DNA from: Symsagittifera roscoffensis
Taxonomy: Eukaryota; Xenacoelomorpha; Acoela; Convolutidae
Direction of reading: 5' to 3'
Assembly (NCBI RefSeq): GCF_963678635.1
Contig: NC_087062.1
Span: 76,748,349-76,812,348, forward strand
Length of the DNA stretch: 64,000 nucleotides
Shown here: positions 42,531-53,629 of the stretch, piece by piece
Layout: the number at the start of each line of letters is the position of its first letter
Position numbering within the stretch: the stretch's first letter is position 1
The notes under the pieces: model-generated
The model's database searches: none
What the model saw: only the letters and a program-made list of their open reading frames with translations
What the model was told of the DNA's origin: nothing
Position numbers and translations under genes: made by a program

Positions 42531-42749
42531 CAATAGAAGACCTATAACACTTAACGATACGCTAGTAGCGAACAGTTTTCCTTAGGTTGGAAAGTCGATA
42601 ATGCAAAGTTTTTAGTCACCGAAAAAAGAACTACGTGTCTCATGGGCATAGACCTCTAGGGCCTTTTCGGAATCGATACAGTCCAGGAACTCTATCAACC
42701 TATTCTGGAAATATCAGAATTATCAATTTCCGAAGAATCACAAATCTGG

Positions 42750-43568
42750 AAAAGGTAATTTATATCCAAAAACAGTAATGTTTTCTCAAGGCTATGAAGA
42801 TCAAAAAATCACCGCGTTCACTCGGTCAGACCTAATTGTACCAATCCAATAAAAAGGACGCACAGTTCCCATCAATATCCAGAAAAAAAGTGCCCCTAGA
42901 AGTATCCAAGCTAATAAGCTAATCAAAGAAGGCCACATAGTAAACTTAAACAAATGTAGCAGTGACCATTTTATAGCGCCTGCGCTGATCACCGCAAAAA
43001 GGAGGGTTCAATAAAATTTCCTATAGATGCTAAACCAATGAATGCTCAAGTTTATAAAAATCAATACAGGTTGCCCAATCTTTTAGAACAACTTGTCGTG
43101 GCGGCTCAAATCATCAACTCACAAAGTTCAGGCTCAGTATGGTTCACTTCCTTAGATCATAAATATGCTTTTAGTCAACTACAGATGAGCGATTTAGTTA
43201 GTAGCCGTTGTAATTTTAAAAAAGTATGTGGAGAGTTCACTGGCACATATTGTTTTAAGACAGGATTTTATGGTCTTACTGATATGCCAAAAGAATTTCA
43301 GAAAGCCATGGACAATACTCTACAAGACATCCTGGGGGTTATTTGTTTCCATGACGACGTTTTAATTGTTTCCAGAGGGTCCGTTGAGGACCTTATCAGA
43401 ACTGTTGAAAAATTATTCCAAAAACTGAATAAGGGAGACTTTGCCTTGAAACTCTCGAACTGCAATTTCTCTGTCGAAAAAATTACTTGCCTAGGCTTCG
43501 ATATAGATAAGTTTGGATACATTCCGAGAAATTCGACAGTAGAAGCAGTTCTGGATCTAAAACCCTAG
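42750..43568 (+). pseudogene. Reverse transcriptase of the Ty3-type element
   Basis: The segment 43038-43568 is open for 176 codons. It has motif A SLDHKYAFSQLQMS, the YGLTDMPKEFQKAMDN motif B and motif C CFHDDVLIVSRG with both aspartates, then LKLSNCNFSVEKITCLGFDI (the primer-grip region). Upstream, the fingers (KLIKEGHIVNLNKCSSDHFI) are encoded in other frames at 42880-42990. This is the best preserved part of the element, though frameshifts upstream separate it from gag. Confidence 0.8.
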
Positions 43569-43757
43569 AACACTCAAACAGCTAAGATAATAAATGGGTG
43601 TTTTAAACGAATAACAAAGTTTCCGTCCGAACCTCCGATTCTACACAGAAAAATCCAGACCATCTTTAAAACCCAGTAAAAAAGCGAATATTTTTCTGAG
43701 AAAAATCAACAATAAGCGTTTACTAAGAGTCTGAAACTTATCTCAGAAAAAACTAAA

Positions 43758-44170
43758 ATGTATCACTACAACCAGAAAAAAAAATCGAGGATAAAATGCC
43801 ACGCCAGTCACAGCGGACTAGGTTTGGCACTTGAAAAAAAATTATCCGATGGTACTTGGGCATCAATAGCTATTGCCTCACCCCTCCTAAACGTCCAAGA
43901 GAAAAAGTGTAGTACTAATCAATTAGAACTTTTAGCCAACGTATGGTCATGTTAAATAATTTAGAAACTATTTACTCGGAAACAGATTTGAAGTCCTAAC
44001 TGATCATAAAACTATTATTTCAGCATTAGGAACCAACAGAGGTAATAAATCTCACCAATCTAGATTAACCAGATATGCGGATAGATTATAAACATTTGAT
44101 TTTGAAGTGAATCATTTAGCAGGCTCTAAATTAGGAATAGTTATTCTCTTTAACGTAATTCCTCTTCAGC
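43758..44170 (+). pseudogene. RNase H of the Ty3-type element
   Basis: CHASHSGLGLALEKKLSDGT, then LLNVQEKKCSTNQLELLANV are readable, corresponding to the first aspartate/serine motif and the ....E...L motif. A later DHK-type motif is encoded by TCCTAACTGATCATAAAACT at 43993-44012. The first catalytic Asp (expected D-A-S) reads H-A-S, so activity is lost even apart from stops. Confidence 0.6.
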
Positions 44171-44879
44171 AGCTCCCAAACCCCCATCTTTCGACGAGCA
44201 ATTAGTTGTCAAATCTATTCAAAAATTCTTTGAAGCCCTCGAAAACCCGGTGAAGGAAGAATCTTCAGCCAACCCGGAAACAGACCCGTATTTAACAGTT
44301 TTAGCCATATTTAGTTCTTATGGGGAGAATCCACCCAATCAAGAAAATTTTATCACAAACTTCAACCACTAAAATTTTACTCATATCATGCCACGTATTC
44401 GCAAGAGGGCAAACGAATCTTGTTACCAACACCAAATAAATTCAACTCTGGACATCCAGCACAAGGGGCGACGGAAAGTTAACCAAAAATCTAAACCAGT
44501 CACTTTCGAGTATTTATTACGGCTGAAACATCTTAGTTAATAAAAAGTCTCATATCTGGTCTAATCAATATCATCATTTTTCTGAAAGAATTCTAACAAA
44601 TAATTCAGTCACAGATGAAAGCTTCGATCGGTTATTGAATGAAGTTGCCCTAAACTCTAGATTCATCTTTTGTCGTTTTCGGCCAAAAGTGAGAACCTCA
44701 AATACAAGCAGACCTCGCAGAATGACTTCAAAAAAGATATTGCTGGCTGTAAAAAACAAGTAAATCAAGTACAGCCCTCGTAAATCAAGTACAAGTAAAA
44801 CAAGTACAGCCCTCGCAAATTTTAGATTGAAAAGGAGTGTCAACACCGCTCAAAATCAACACGATTAGAAAACAGCAAA

Positions 44880-46100
44880 AGTCGGTGGTTGCGAAGGTTA
44901 AGAAGTCCCTACTGGGACTTAATGGAATCTTGGATGCGGCTATGCTACAGAACTGGTAGCGGACGACCCAACCCTCAGACTGATGAGGAATACCGTTACG
45001 AGTAATGACTACGATGGATTTTGCCGAATCCAGCCTTACATTCGTACATTCTGGTACTCGATCGCACTAATTGATGGATGCGTCATAATCGACGACAGAA
45101 TCACCATTCCCGAGTGCCTCCAGAAAGCAGTTCTCTCTTGAATTCATCGTTCGAACCCAGGACAAGAGGCAATGATAGACGCGGCCCTATATGTGTGGTG
45201 GCTCAAAACTCATCGGGATATTGTGACGATCTGCAAAACTGTATCCAGTGTACAAAATTTGGTAAGAGCCCTAAGCCAATGAGCAAATTCAATTCCGCCA
45301 AGCCTCTTCCTATCCTCACTGCACCGATTTAGAACTCCAAACAGACTACCCGGTACCCTTGTCGGATGAAGAAGGACACAAATTTATATTTTAGTAGCAA
45401 AATTTCCGTTGGTCATGTTAACTGGTTCAACAGGTGCCAAAAAGATAATTTATTCTTTGACAGAATTTATATGCACGCATAGCATTCCTAAAGCCATTAA
45501 AACGGATCAATACTCAGTTTTAAAAATCAGTTAGTTTGTTAATTTTGTAAAACCAAAGATATCAAACACATTTTTTGTCCTGCGGCCGTGGTGTAGTGGA
45601 AATGACAATGCAAACCATCAAGAGAATATTAAGTGCTATTCAATTAGAAGAAAACTGTCCAAACATACAAGACTCACTGAAATCTATAATTTATGAACTA
45701 CTAAAACTAAGAACTATCTGCACTACTAAAAACCATGTTATACGTTTTTTACTTTTCGAGTTTCAATTTGGTAGAAAAACTAAATCCGAATGGTCTATTA
45801 TGTCCGACAACTTGAAGGAAAAACTTAATTTAGTTCAGCAAAACTTAGCTAGGGACGCCTTAGCCCCGGAAAAACTACGGGAGGCTTGAGACAGTAGACC
45901 AAGAGTGAAATTCATCCATCATGGCCAATCCAGCAGAAGCGTATCTCCCAGATTCAAAGTCGCTTCAGATTCGGTAGCGGACACTCCTTATTATCAGGTT
46001 TTGGAAGATCTTGCAAAATCTGCCGGGAGACGAAAGTGCATCAGAAAGACTTCTTTACACGATAAAGGGACGAAAACAAAATTTTGCGAACTTTAACAGA
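44880..46100 (+). pseudogene. Integrase of the Ty3-type element
   Basis: An H2C2-like zinc finger region can be followed at 45045-45290 (CVIIDDRITIPECLQKAVLS; IHRSNPGQEAMIDAALYVWW in another frame; NCIQCTKFGKSPKPMSKFNS). The core follows (DYPVPLSDEEGHKFIF at about 45345; VVEMTMQTIKRILSAIQLEE at 45596, the region with the catalytic Glu). The C-terminal part reads FGRKTKSEWSIMSDNLKEKL at 45769. Many frame breaks. Confidence 0.65.
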
Positions 46101-46380
46101 TTGAAATCAGATTCTGGTTGGTTTTCTCAAAAAGAATTTGGCAACAGGAACGATGAGATTTCGCTCAGACTCCCTCTTGCCGTCTCCTTCAAAGTCGAAA
46201 AGTAATTTGAACTTTTGTTATCTAATCCTAGTCAAGCAGAATTATTCAGGAAAGTATTGTACAGGAGATCTGAAAAAATAAAGATTCAAATTATTTAGGA
46301 ATAAAGTCACAAAAATTACAAACAAAACAAATTTAAGCGAAAAGAAAAAAATTATAAGGAAAACTCACTTATCCATCAGA

Positions 46381-47184
46381 ATGAAAAGTAGCGATTATAG
46401 AGTTTTAGACCAATTACAGAAACCAAAGCAGTCCAAGATAACTAAAAGACTTCGAGACTCTACATCATCGTCATCTGACGGAAAGACTATCCCCACAAAG
46501 TTTGCACCAAGACAGACACTACTAGCCGAATCAAATACATCGAAACCGAGACCTCTCTTGCAGTCTACATCGAAATTCGGGCCGATTATACCAAATCTAT
46601 CCCAAGTGACCAAGAGTCAGGGTCCAGTCATAGCCCCCACTCTGGCACCAGTGGTGGACTTTACACAGTCCTTGTCAAGTTCAGGGGGGTACTTCCACCC
46701 CCAATGGCCGAATCGTCACCAGCCAGGAAGTTAGTTCCGGTCGAAGCCACCCAACAAGAATAACCAATCAGCATCAAGAAAGCGACCGACACAAAAGAGC
46801 GAGCACCGAAGGACTCCAAAGAAAGTAACAATCTCGGCAGAAGAAAAGGTCAATCCAGCTCGATTTGTAACACCTAATCCATCAGTAATGACACCGATTT
46901 CGTCAGGCGACGATATCATAATCAGTCCTAGGAAGATACCACCGCAACGTTGCCCAGTTAGTTTTTCCAGCGCCTCAGCCAGAGTTCCGACTCCAAAATC
47001 TAGCCCGATAAAAGACGTCGATTCCTCTTTCAGACCCACAGGCCGGAATAGACGCCAAACCAAGTTCTTCGGTAGTCCGATCAGAGAAAAAGTGAAGGAG
47101 ATAACAGTTTCAACCGATCCTCCTAAGGCAGATATTAGTGGTGCCGTTCCTGTGTCAGCGGAAAAGTTTTCGGCATCTTCATAA
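46381..47184 (+). pseudogene. Serine/proline-rich ORF between integrase and 3' LTR
   Basis: From ATG at 46381 a single frame runs 268 codons, interrupted by only one TAG (46732-46734). The product is rich in Ser, Pro, Lys and Arg (KRLRDSTSSSSDGKTIPTKF; ISPRKIPPQRCPVSFSSASA) and contains GRNRRQTKFFGSPIREKVKE. It could be the C-terminal tail of pol or a separate third ORF. It is markedly better preserved than gag or integrase. A related phrase, RPLRDRRQPKFLGEKLF, occurs in the remnant at 49249-50690. Confidence 0.5.
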
Positions 47185-47297
47185 GAAACGTCATTTGGGA
47201 ACATAAAAAAAAGAGGAACTAAATTTTTTAAACTTAATTTTAAATTTTTCAATTTGCAATTTGCAAAATTTTCCCTGGGGGGGGGGGGGGGGGGGAG

Positions 47298-47562
47298 TGT
47301 GAGAGTAGCTTTCATGCCTTGTGTTCGACTTTGCTAGTCTATTTGAACGTAGAGTTTTTTGAGTGATTTGCAATTAAGGTGTCAAGGTTGGGACACGTCT
47401 CCCAACCATGACAATGTGCTAAACTAAACTTAACCTTCTCTGATGCTTGCTGAAAGATTGCAGTCATATCATATTTTTGAACTTGTAGCCAATTCATATC
47501 AACTGAACTTAAATCCATCTTTTTGGTTAGTATGCCAAGTTAGTTTAGGTTACCATTTCACA
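47298..47562 (+). repeat. 3' LTR
   Basis: It begins TGTGAGAGTAGCTTTCATGC and ends ATTTCACA. It is preceded by 19 consecutive Gs (47277-47295) plus AG, which occupies the position of the polypurine tract. Confidence 0.88.
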
Positions 47563-47585
47563 GGGGGAAGATTGTTAAGTAGATC
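47563..47585. repeat. Right half of palindrome split by the LTR element
   Basis: GGGGGAAGATTGTTAAGTAG plus ATC is the reverse complement of GATCTACTTAACAATC at 40724-40739 apart from small changes. Joined across the insertion, the two halves give a hairpin like that at 59532-59586. Confidence 0.7.
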
Positions 47586-47730
47586 AGTTGTCGTGTTTCG
47601 AAAAACCATTAGATATTTTAGTACATTCAAAACCACGCAGAAAATCTATCGATCAAAATTTCGAAATTGAATATTACAGAGTGAGTTATTAATAACTTTT
47701 ATTGTATTTTCAAATGGTATCTGGTTTTAG

Positions 47731-48351
47731 GTCCAGCCAGACGAAAAATTGAACCCTTAATGAAGAAAATTGGCATAAATCTGGCTGAACGTTCGAGGAC
47801 CCAATTCTGGATTACAAGTGACCGCGAGAGTGCAATAAACCCCGGCAACGGGAACCATTTGACCCCATATCTCAATAGAGCCTTCAACTGGTCTGCTACT
47901 TATGGCAACAACGTAACTTTTTTCAGCGGCATGAGTGATGTTGAAAAACTTCGTAAGCCAATTGCGAAACGTGAAATTGAAAAAATTGTTCGTTCTGAGT
48001 TTGCGAAGAAAACTAAATTAGTGTGCTGGATAATGAGTAATTGTGCTTTTTCATGGACTAATCGATTGAAGTTAGTCAGCGATTTGGTTCAAAGTTTACC
48101 TGAAAAATTGAACTTCTGGGGGCGCGGAGAAAATTGCTTGCGGAATGTTAAGGACAACATCACCTTTCATGGAAAACTTCCAGGCACTCAATTCGACTTG
48201 AATGGCGTGATAAAAGACTGTGTGTTTTATTTGGCGTTTGAAAACTCGAACTGTTCTCATTATATTACTGAGAAGTTCAGCAATGCGCTCAATGGCTACG
48301 CAATTCCAATTGTGAATGGGTGGAGGGAGAGTTATGTGCAGAGGTTGGCGG
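47731..48351 (+). CDS. Alpha-1,3-fucosyltransferase exon (GT10 catalytic core)
   Basis: The acceptor is GGTTTTAG at 47723-47730; the donor is GGCGG|GTAATT at 48351/48352. The 207 codons contain the GT10 hallmarks: FWITSDRESA then FNWSATYGNNVTFF (acceptor-side motif), CWIMSNCAFSWTNRLKLVSD, and the donor-binding core FYLAFENSNCSHYITEKF followed by NALNGYAIPIVNGW. Enzymes of this family transfer fucose from GDP-fucose in alpha-1,3 linkage to N-acetylglucosamine on glycoproteins or glycolipids in the Golgi. If the donor were ignored the frame would run into a stop at 48419 without the conserved C-terminal part, which supports splicing here. There are no disruptions. Confidence 0.85.
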
Positions 48352-48474
48352 GTAATTATAGTTTTGACTTAATTGGAATTACTTTAGTAAAATATATCCT
48401 ATGGGCAGCAGCAAATTAACCTTACAAAAACTATACAGAAAACTTGTTGCATACAAATATAATAATTTCATACA

Positions 48475-48790
48475 GGCGCGAATCTAGGAATTTCTCGAGG
48501 GGGGCGGATTTTCAACAAAATTTTGAAAGTTTTGTCGATCTTTTTTTTGAGGTCGACCAAATTGATTTTCTGAGCTCTCCCAACCACTATGAAGACCCTA
48601 TTTTGGCCAACATTTCTGCGCCGCAGGCTAAATTTTAAATAACAGGCCAAAAATAGCGTTTTTAGGCACTTTTTGGAAAGGCGGCTTCAGAAAAATTTTA
48701 ATGTCAGTCAGCCAAAAATGGTTATCTCAAAACAGTACAAAGAGGGGACCCTTTCGGTCGGCAGAGCGTCGAATCTCTGAGTCCCCCATA
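48475..48790 (+). repeat. Dispersed repeat (GGCGCGAATCTAGG family), copy 1
   Basis: It begins CAGGCGCGAATCTAGGAATT, continues CTCGAGGGGGGCGGATTTTC, GTCGACCAAATTGATTTTC, TGAGCTCTCC and ends near GAATCTCTGAGTCCCC. The same order of blocks is seen inverted at 56550-56865, in diverged form at 53630-53930 and 61995-62230, and as a partial copy at 48815-48920. No coding capacity. Family type unknown. Confidence 0.65.
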
Positions 48791-48814
48791 ACCTAAACCC
48801 TCTACTGATTTCAT

Positions 48815-48920
48815 ACAGGGGCGTCTAAGATTTTCTCGCGAAAGGGCGGATTTGAAAAAACCTCATTTTTATGTCGACCAAAATGATCACTATAAAGACC
48901 ATATTGTGAAAGTATGCCTA
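48815..48920 (+). repeat. Dispersed repeat (GGCGCGAATCTAGG family), partial copy
   Basis: CATACAGGGGCGTCTAAGAT, TTCTCGCGAAAGGGCGGATT and ATGTCGACCAAAATGATCAC match the first 100 bases of the copy just upstream. Confidence 0.6.
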
Positions 48921-49248
48921 TGCAGTCAATGTAATAAAAGAACGTAAAAGAATCAACTTAAATTCAATACCGTTATACCAGCCACTGGCTGTATGAACTC
49001 AACACGTTTACTATCACTTTACCTTGACGGTCATAAAACATTATATATTATCAGATCTGATTATAATACGTACATACTTTAACCTCTACGCCACTTTGCC
49101 ACTTCAAAACATTTCATCAATAGCAATAATATCTAATATATCGCCTATAACAACTCATCATGTGTCTAAACTAGATCATTTTGACAGTATTTGGTAGTTT
49201 TATAACCGTTAGTTATAACTATCTATCCTTACCTTTTTCCTCCCCACT
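48921..49248. other. Intronic AT-rich sequence
   Basis: Nothing recognised. Confidence 0.3.
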
Positions 49249-50690
49249 TTAAAAAACTTTGGGCTCCTCGAAAATTTGTTGATGACCGTCATTGGTCATA
49301 CTAATCGCCGATAATTCATCGGCAAAACTTAAATCCTCCGTGGCAAATGGACCGCTGGAATCACCGCTCGCATGGATGACGTCGGCCGTACCGTTCACTA
49401 TTGCCACCAGCTGTTTCTTCTTCGCCCTCCTCCACCGGTGCCGCGCATCGTGTGTGCTCTTCCTGACGAGCACCCAGATCCTCCGATTGACACGATAGGG
49501 AAACTATCACTGCCTTTGGCGTGTGCGACTGAATCACATTCCCTGGTTCATCCGACTTCATCGGGGTACTGATTCTAACTCGCCTAGCCGACGGTAACGT
49601 TGGGCTTTGTTCGTCTGTTCCAATTCGCAGCAAAAAAATCCCCTCCTGCCTGATCGATTGGGATACGCGTCCGATGATTTTCCGCTTGAGCAATGTCGAC
49701 TAATTTGGCCACATTCGTATTCCGTTGACTATTACGTATACTTGATATAACGACTGCAAACGAAATCTGTCAATGACGTTTCCTGCTGAATCTATGACCG
49801 CTCGAATTCCTGACCTATATTTGATGACTCGACGCAATTTGTTTAACATATCTCCAAAATGTCCAGACACATTCTGATCCAACCAGTAGTCACATCGTCT
49901 TGGACATAATCCTGCCCCCCAAAAAAAGGAAACAACTCTCGGTCAAAATATATACCTCTGCGCTGCGTCGTTTCGTGCTTGGGATTTTTCTCGGAGACGT
50001 TTGATAAACGGACTTTTTCACTTTGTCCCCTGTACTGGTCGCAATCCTAGCGTTACCCCTCTTCTACTTCTATTCACCTTCCTCGGAGTATAATTCTATG
50101 AAGCCTTCGGTTCTTGACTTTTTTCTTCATCCGAAGTGTTCTGCGTTTGGCTGACAACATTTACGCTGGTCGAACCGCTGGTAACCACCCTTGTGAATAG
50201 TTTTTCCCCCAAGAACTTAGGTTGTCTTCGATCTCTTAGTGGCCGTGTATTGTGTCGAGTTATGGCTGTATTCTGGCTGGTTGCACTCCCCTGAGTTGGT
50301 CCCACACTAGTCTGTGGTGGAGTTTTCTCCTCTTCTATTTTTATGTTCATTGGCATTGGTTGAGGCGGCGACAATTCCTTCTCGGTAGCCTGCGGCTTTT
50401 GTGTATTAATTTCCTAGAAAATGCATTGTCATTTTCTTCCGTTTTATCACCACCCTGTTCGGCGGACGACAACTCTATCGGGCTAGCTGGGATTATTGTT
50501 GTCTTCATTCGGAGCGCACTTCCCTCTTCCGAACTTGAATACGGTACAACCCTCTTTCGGCAATCGTTTTGTCAAGTCCAATGTCAGAGGTTCACTTTTC
50601 ATTCCTTCAGAATGACTACTCTCTGCTGCCCGCTCTGACACCAATGGCTTTAGTAGTATCTGCCTTTTGAATTTTTCTCCGGGATTTTAG
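49249..50690 (-). pseudogene. Retroelement-derived remnant in second fucosyltransferase intron
   Basis: The stretch is distinctly richer in G+C and coding-like on the minus strand. From right to left: KEEK-rich text with TRHNTRPLRDRRQPKFLGEK (about 50210), then MDQNVSGHFGDMLNKLRRVI (49882 leftward), LRIGTDEQSPTLPSARRVRI and ADVIHASGDSSGPFATEDLS. Frames change repeatedly. The RDRRQPKFLG phrase resembles NRRQTKFFG in the tail ORF of the intact LTR element, so this may be the end of another Ty3-like element on the opposite strand. No LTR found. Confidence 0.4.
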
Positions 50691-51828
50691 TCGACATGAG
50701 ACCCTCCGTGCAAAATTCGCGAATTGACTTAGCCACAAATCCCGATGACTGATCCGTTCGGGTTATCCGCTGTATAGCGTGCAGTGTAAACTAATTTTCC
50801 AAAACTCTTTCATAACCGTTGTTGTACTACGCGTTTTTAATTGAACCGTCGGGATTTTTGTCCATTTTTGTACCGTTTCTCTTCTCTCTACTCTTCAGCC
50901 ATTAACCGGGTTCTGCAATTTTTAGCAAAGATATCAAACTTTAATTGTTTTAAGTAATCCAATCTATTAGAGGTGATTTATTGCTTCTCATAAATCATTC
51001 CAATTGGTTGATGGAAGCCTATTTGCCATAAATTGTTTGCTGCTTGGAGCGAAAACTATCATTTTGTAATTTTTATTGCGTGTGGGTGATAATTTTCATT
51101 AAAAAATTTCAAATTTAGAAAAAAAAACATTTTATTTTCCTACATTTACTTCTTTTATGTTAATACTGTTCCATAGAGCTTAAAAAGGCAGTTGGAGCAA
51201 TCAGGATTTCTCCCTAAAATGAGCAATCTGCTTGAATTTTAGCAGGCGTTTTTTAAATGATTTTTAATTTTTCAGATCCCCGATGAAATTGAAAATATTT
51301 AGAAACCGAAACCTTCAAAGCCAATTTGATGAGCTCTATAAAAAAGTGCACAATATGGTACGATTCATTGCGCTTAATTTTCAAAATTTAAATTTTTCTG
51401 ACCATCCATGAAAAGGACGAATTCTTTGAAAACTCAAATGAGAAACTTTTGAACTAATTTGACGGGTTTTATGAAAAGCATAGAATGTTTTACAATTAAC
51501 CACGCTTAAATTTCAAAACAACAACTGACCAATTTTTAGTGATAACTTACTATAGCATGCGTATTGTACATGATATAATATTTTTCCGACCTTCGACAAA
51601 ATATTTGAATTCGGAGTGGTGTTTCCCCCGACAAGCTTCGACGTTTTAGCTAGCAAGTTTTGACTGCTTTTCTTATAGTCTGAAAGACATTTATCACTTG
51701 GCTTTTTTACATGTGATGCTTTTTCTGCAAAATTTTAGGGCTTTAAAGGCTACATATTTGGGATAATTTTTAATCTGTTTTCAATTACTGAATAATTTTA
51801 GCGACAAAAAAATCTGCAGTTTAGCGCA
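50691..51828. other. Intronic spacer
   Basis: No gene. A faint copy of the CTGTTCCATAGAGC/GCAGTT-GAGCAATCAGG motif is at 51166-51212. Confidence 0.3.
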
Positions 51829-52136
51829 TTGCATTCAGCGACGTGCTCTTTCTGATTGACAAAATATTTGGCTCGGGTTTGTCTTCTTTTTGCCAAAATA
51901 CATAAATTTTTCATCTCTTAATTTCGGGCGGATGCGCTGCCAGAGAAAAAAGATTTGTTCAACAATTTTCGGAAAACGTCAATTGCATTCAGCGACGTGC
52001 TCTTTCTGATTGACAAAATATTTGGCAGGGGTTTGTCTTCTTTTTGCCAAAATACATAAATTTTTCATCTCTTAATTTCGGGCGGATGCGCTGCCAGAGA
52101 AAAAAGATTTGTTCAACAATTTTCGGAAAACGTCAA
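51829..52136. repeat. 154-bp tandem duplication
   Basis: Unit 1 (51829-51982) and unit 2 (51983-52136) both start TTGCATTCAGCGACGTGCTC and end GAAAACGTCAA. They differ at about two or three positions (GGCTCGGGTTTG against GGCAGGGGTTTG). This is a recent duplication in the intron. Confidence 0.85.
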
Positions 52137-53141
52137 TTTTTGCCCGCTCCTCAAAGATAGTTTTGGCAAATTACTGTATTGTTTTATTTAGAGAACTCAA
52201 AAAACAATTAAGTTGGCGTGGAAAAGGGTTGCCGAAAGGTTGAGAAACGTTTTGAATATCCGCCTATTTGAGAAAAACTTCGATCAGCGCATTTTAGGAC
52301 GCTTCTGTTGTGATGTGAATTCTAATTTGAAATTTAGAACAATTTTCTTGGTGGCGAGAAAAACTTATCTGAGTTTTTAAGAGTAATGAACGTAGTGAAG
52401 TGTCTTATATAGGTCTTGCTGATTTTTTTAGGAAGACTCTCAAAGTGTTGATGCACTTATATAACTATGCACTTTTTGATTTCAATTGAAATTCATGGCT
52501 GAAACTGATGTAATTGGCACTGTCCAAATACGAACGTGGAAATGGCGCAAAAGTTTTCGAACAATTTCTAGTTTCGAAAATAGAATTTAATTTTTAGAAG
52601 TCCTGTGGAATAAAAACTTTACCTGTTGATCCAGTTTTTCAACTTGGTTTAATGTTATCAAAAAAGCGCTAATCTTAAATCGTTCTTGAAATTCAACGAA
52701 CTGAAAAGGCATCTATTTTTTTCTTTGGAATTCGAAAGTTGAGTTTTTTTATGTTTACTTGCGTTCATTACTCTTTTCCAATCTTCGTTCTATGTTTTGT
52801 TTATTCAACCTGAATAACTCAAACTGAGTTTCAATGTAATTAAAAAACCTTTCTTAGTAGTTTTTTAGTTATTACTATCTGATTCCGAAAACTCCTCAGC
52901 CAAATCAGTCCCATCTCACAAAATAAAAAAGCAGTAGAGCAAGAAAAAGAATGTTAGAAATTTTTAACGATTTGTTTTTATTTTTGTTTTGTTAATAATT
53001 AAACATGCCTGAATCAGGCTGTGCCCCTTGTACAGCAACAGGCTGTACGACCTTGTTTCAGTTGATTTAAATTGGGGTGTTTTAAATAAAACCTGCCAGA
53101 ATTTTACCCCCTCAGAAGTTGTTACATGTTCTATATTCCAG
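52137..53141. other. 3' part of second fucosyltransferase intron
   Basis: No gene recognised. It ends in a normal acceptor, TATTCCAG. Confidence 0.4.
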
Positions 53142-53404
53142 GTTCCTTCATACACGTCAAAGATTTCTCGGATATGAAAGAATTGAGTGATTATTTGTTA
53201 TATCTGAAAGGAAACTTTGAAGCCTACTTGGAATACCACAACTGGCGACAAAACTTTCAGTTCGCAGCCGATCCCACAAAGTCTCTCCACTGCAGGATTT
53301 GTGAGAGACTCAAAAAAGAGAAGGAAGAAGGGTACAAAAATGAATATCAGATCTCTGATTTGAGAAAGTTTTTTCGGAATTACCAAACTTGCAAACAAGA
53401 TTAA
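53142..53404 (+). CDS. Alpha-1,3-fucosyltransferase terminal exon
   Basis: The acceptor TATTCCAG ends at 53141. Joining the single G left by the upstream exon to GT here gives QRLAGSFIHVKDFSDMKELS, which is the conserved (P)GSFI-V-DF..-KEL-YL segment of GT10 enzymes. It continues DYLLYLKGNFEAYLEYHNWR and ends LHCRICERLKKE and NYQTCKQD with TAA at 53402-53404. Cysteines near the end are typical of the family. An AATAAA signal lies at 53484-53489, about 80 bases after the stop. The good fit of frame and motif across a 4.8 kb intron makes the gene model convincing. Confidence 0.85.
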
Positions 53405-53629
53405 CTTGCCTCGTTCATTACAATAGAATGCTCAGATTGTAAGAGCTAGCTCATTGTTGAGAAAATTTCTCAAAAAAGTAAATAATAAACTTTTTCTTCA
53501 AATCATATTCCTTCAAAACTGTTTATTACTGTATATTTTGCCAGAAAATGAACGTTAATTAATAATCATTATCTCTAATTATCGAAGAAACGATGTAACG
53601 TAAGGCAATCATTGTTCGTGTTTTTTCGA
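53405..53629. other. Fucosyltransferase 3' untranslated region and flank
   Basis: It contains AATAAA at 53484-53489. Nothing else seen. Confidence 0.4.

Larger units (their letters stand above)
40759..47562 (+). mobile_element. Ty3-type LTR retrotransposon (full-length, decayed) in fucosyltransferase intron
   Basis: It is bounded by LTRs of 266 and 265 bases that start TGTG and end CACA, and flanked by GGGGG on both sides (40754-40758 and 47563-47567), a 5-bp target duplication. Internal order on the plus strand is gag, aspartic protease, RT, RNase H, integrase, then a serine/proline-rich ORF. All parts have stops or frameshifts. The gene order with integrase last fits Ty3/gypsy (Metaviridae). 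It lies in the same orientation as the host gene. Confidence 0.88.

Noticed and set aside
44980-45010. Hammerhead-ribozyme-like CTGATGAG
   Set aside because: The CTGATGAG core is there, but no GAAA box with matching stems follows, and the site lies in integrase coding sequence.
48352-48419. Fucosyltransferase ending at 48419
   Set aside because: The run-on reading after GTAATT lacks the conserved C-terminal segment, which is found in correct phase at 53142.
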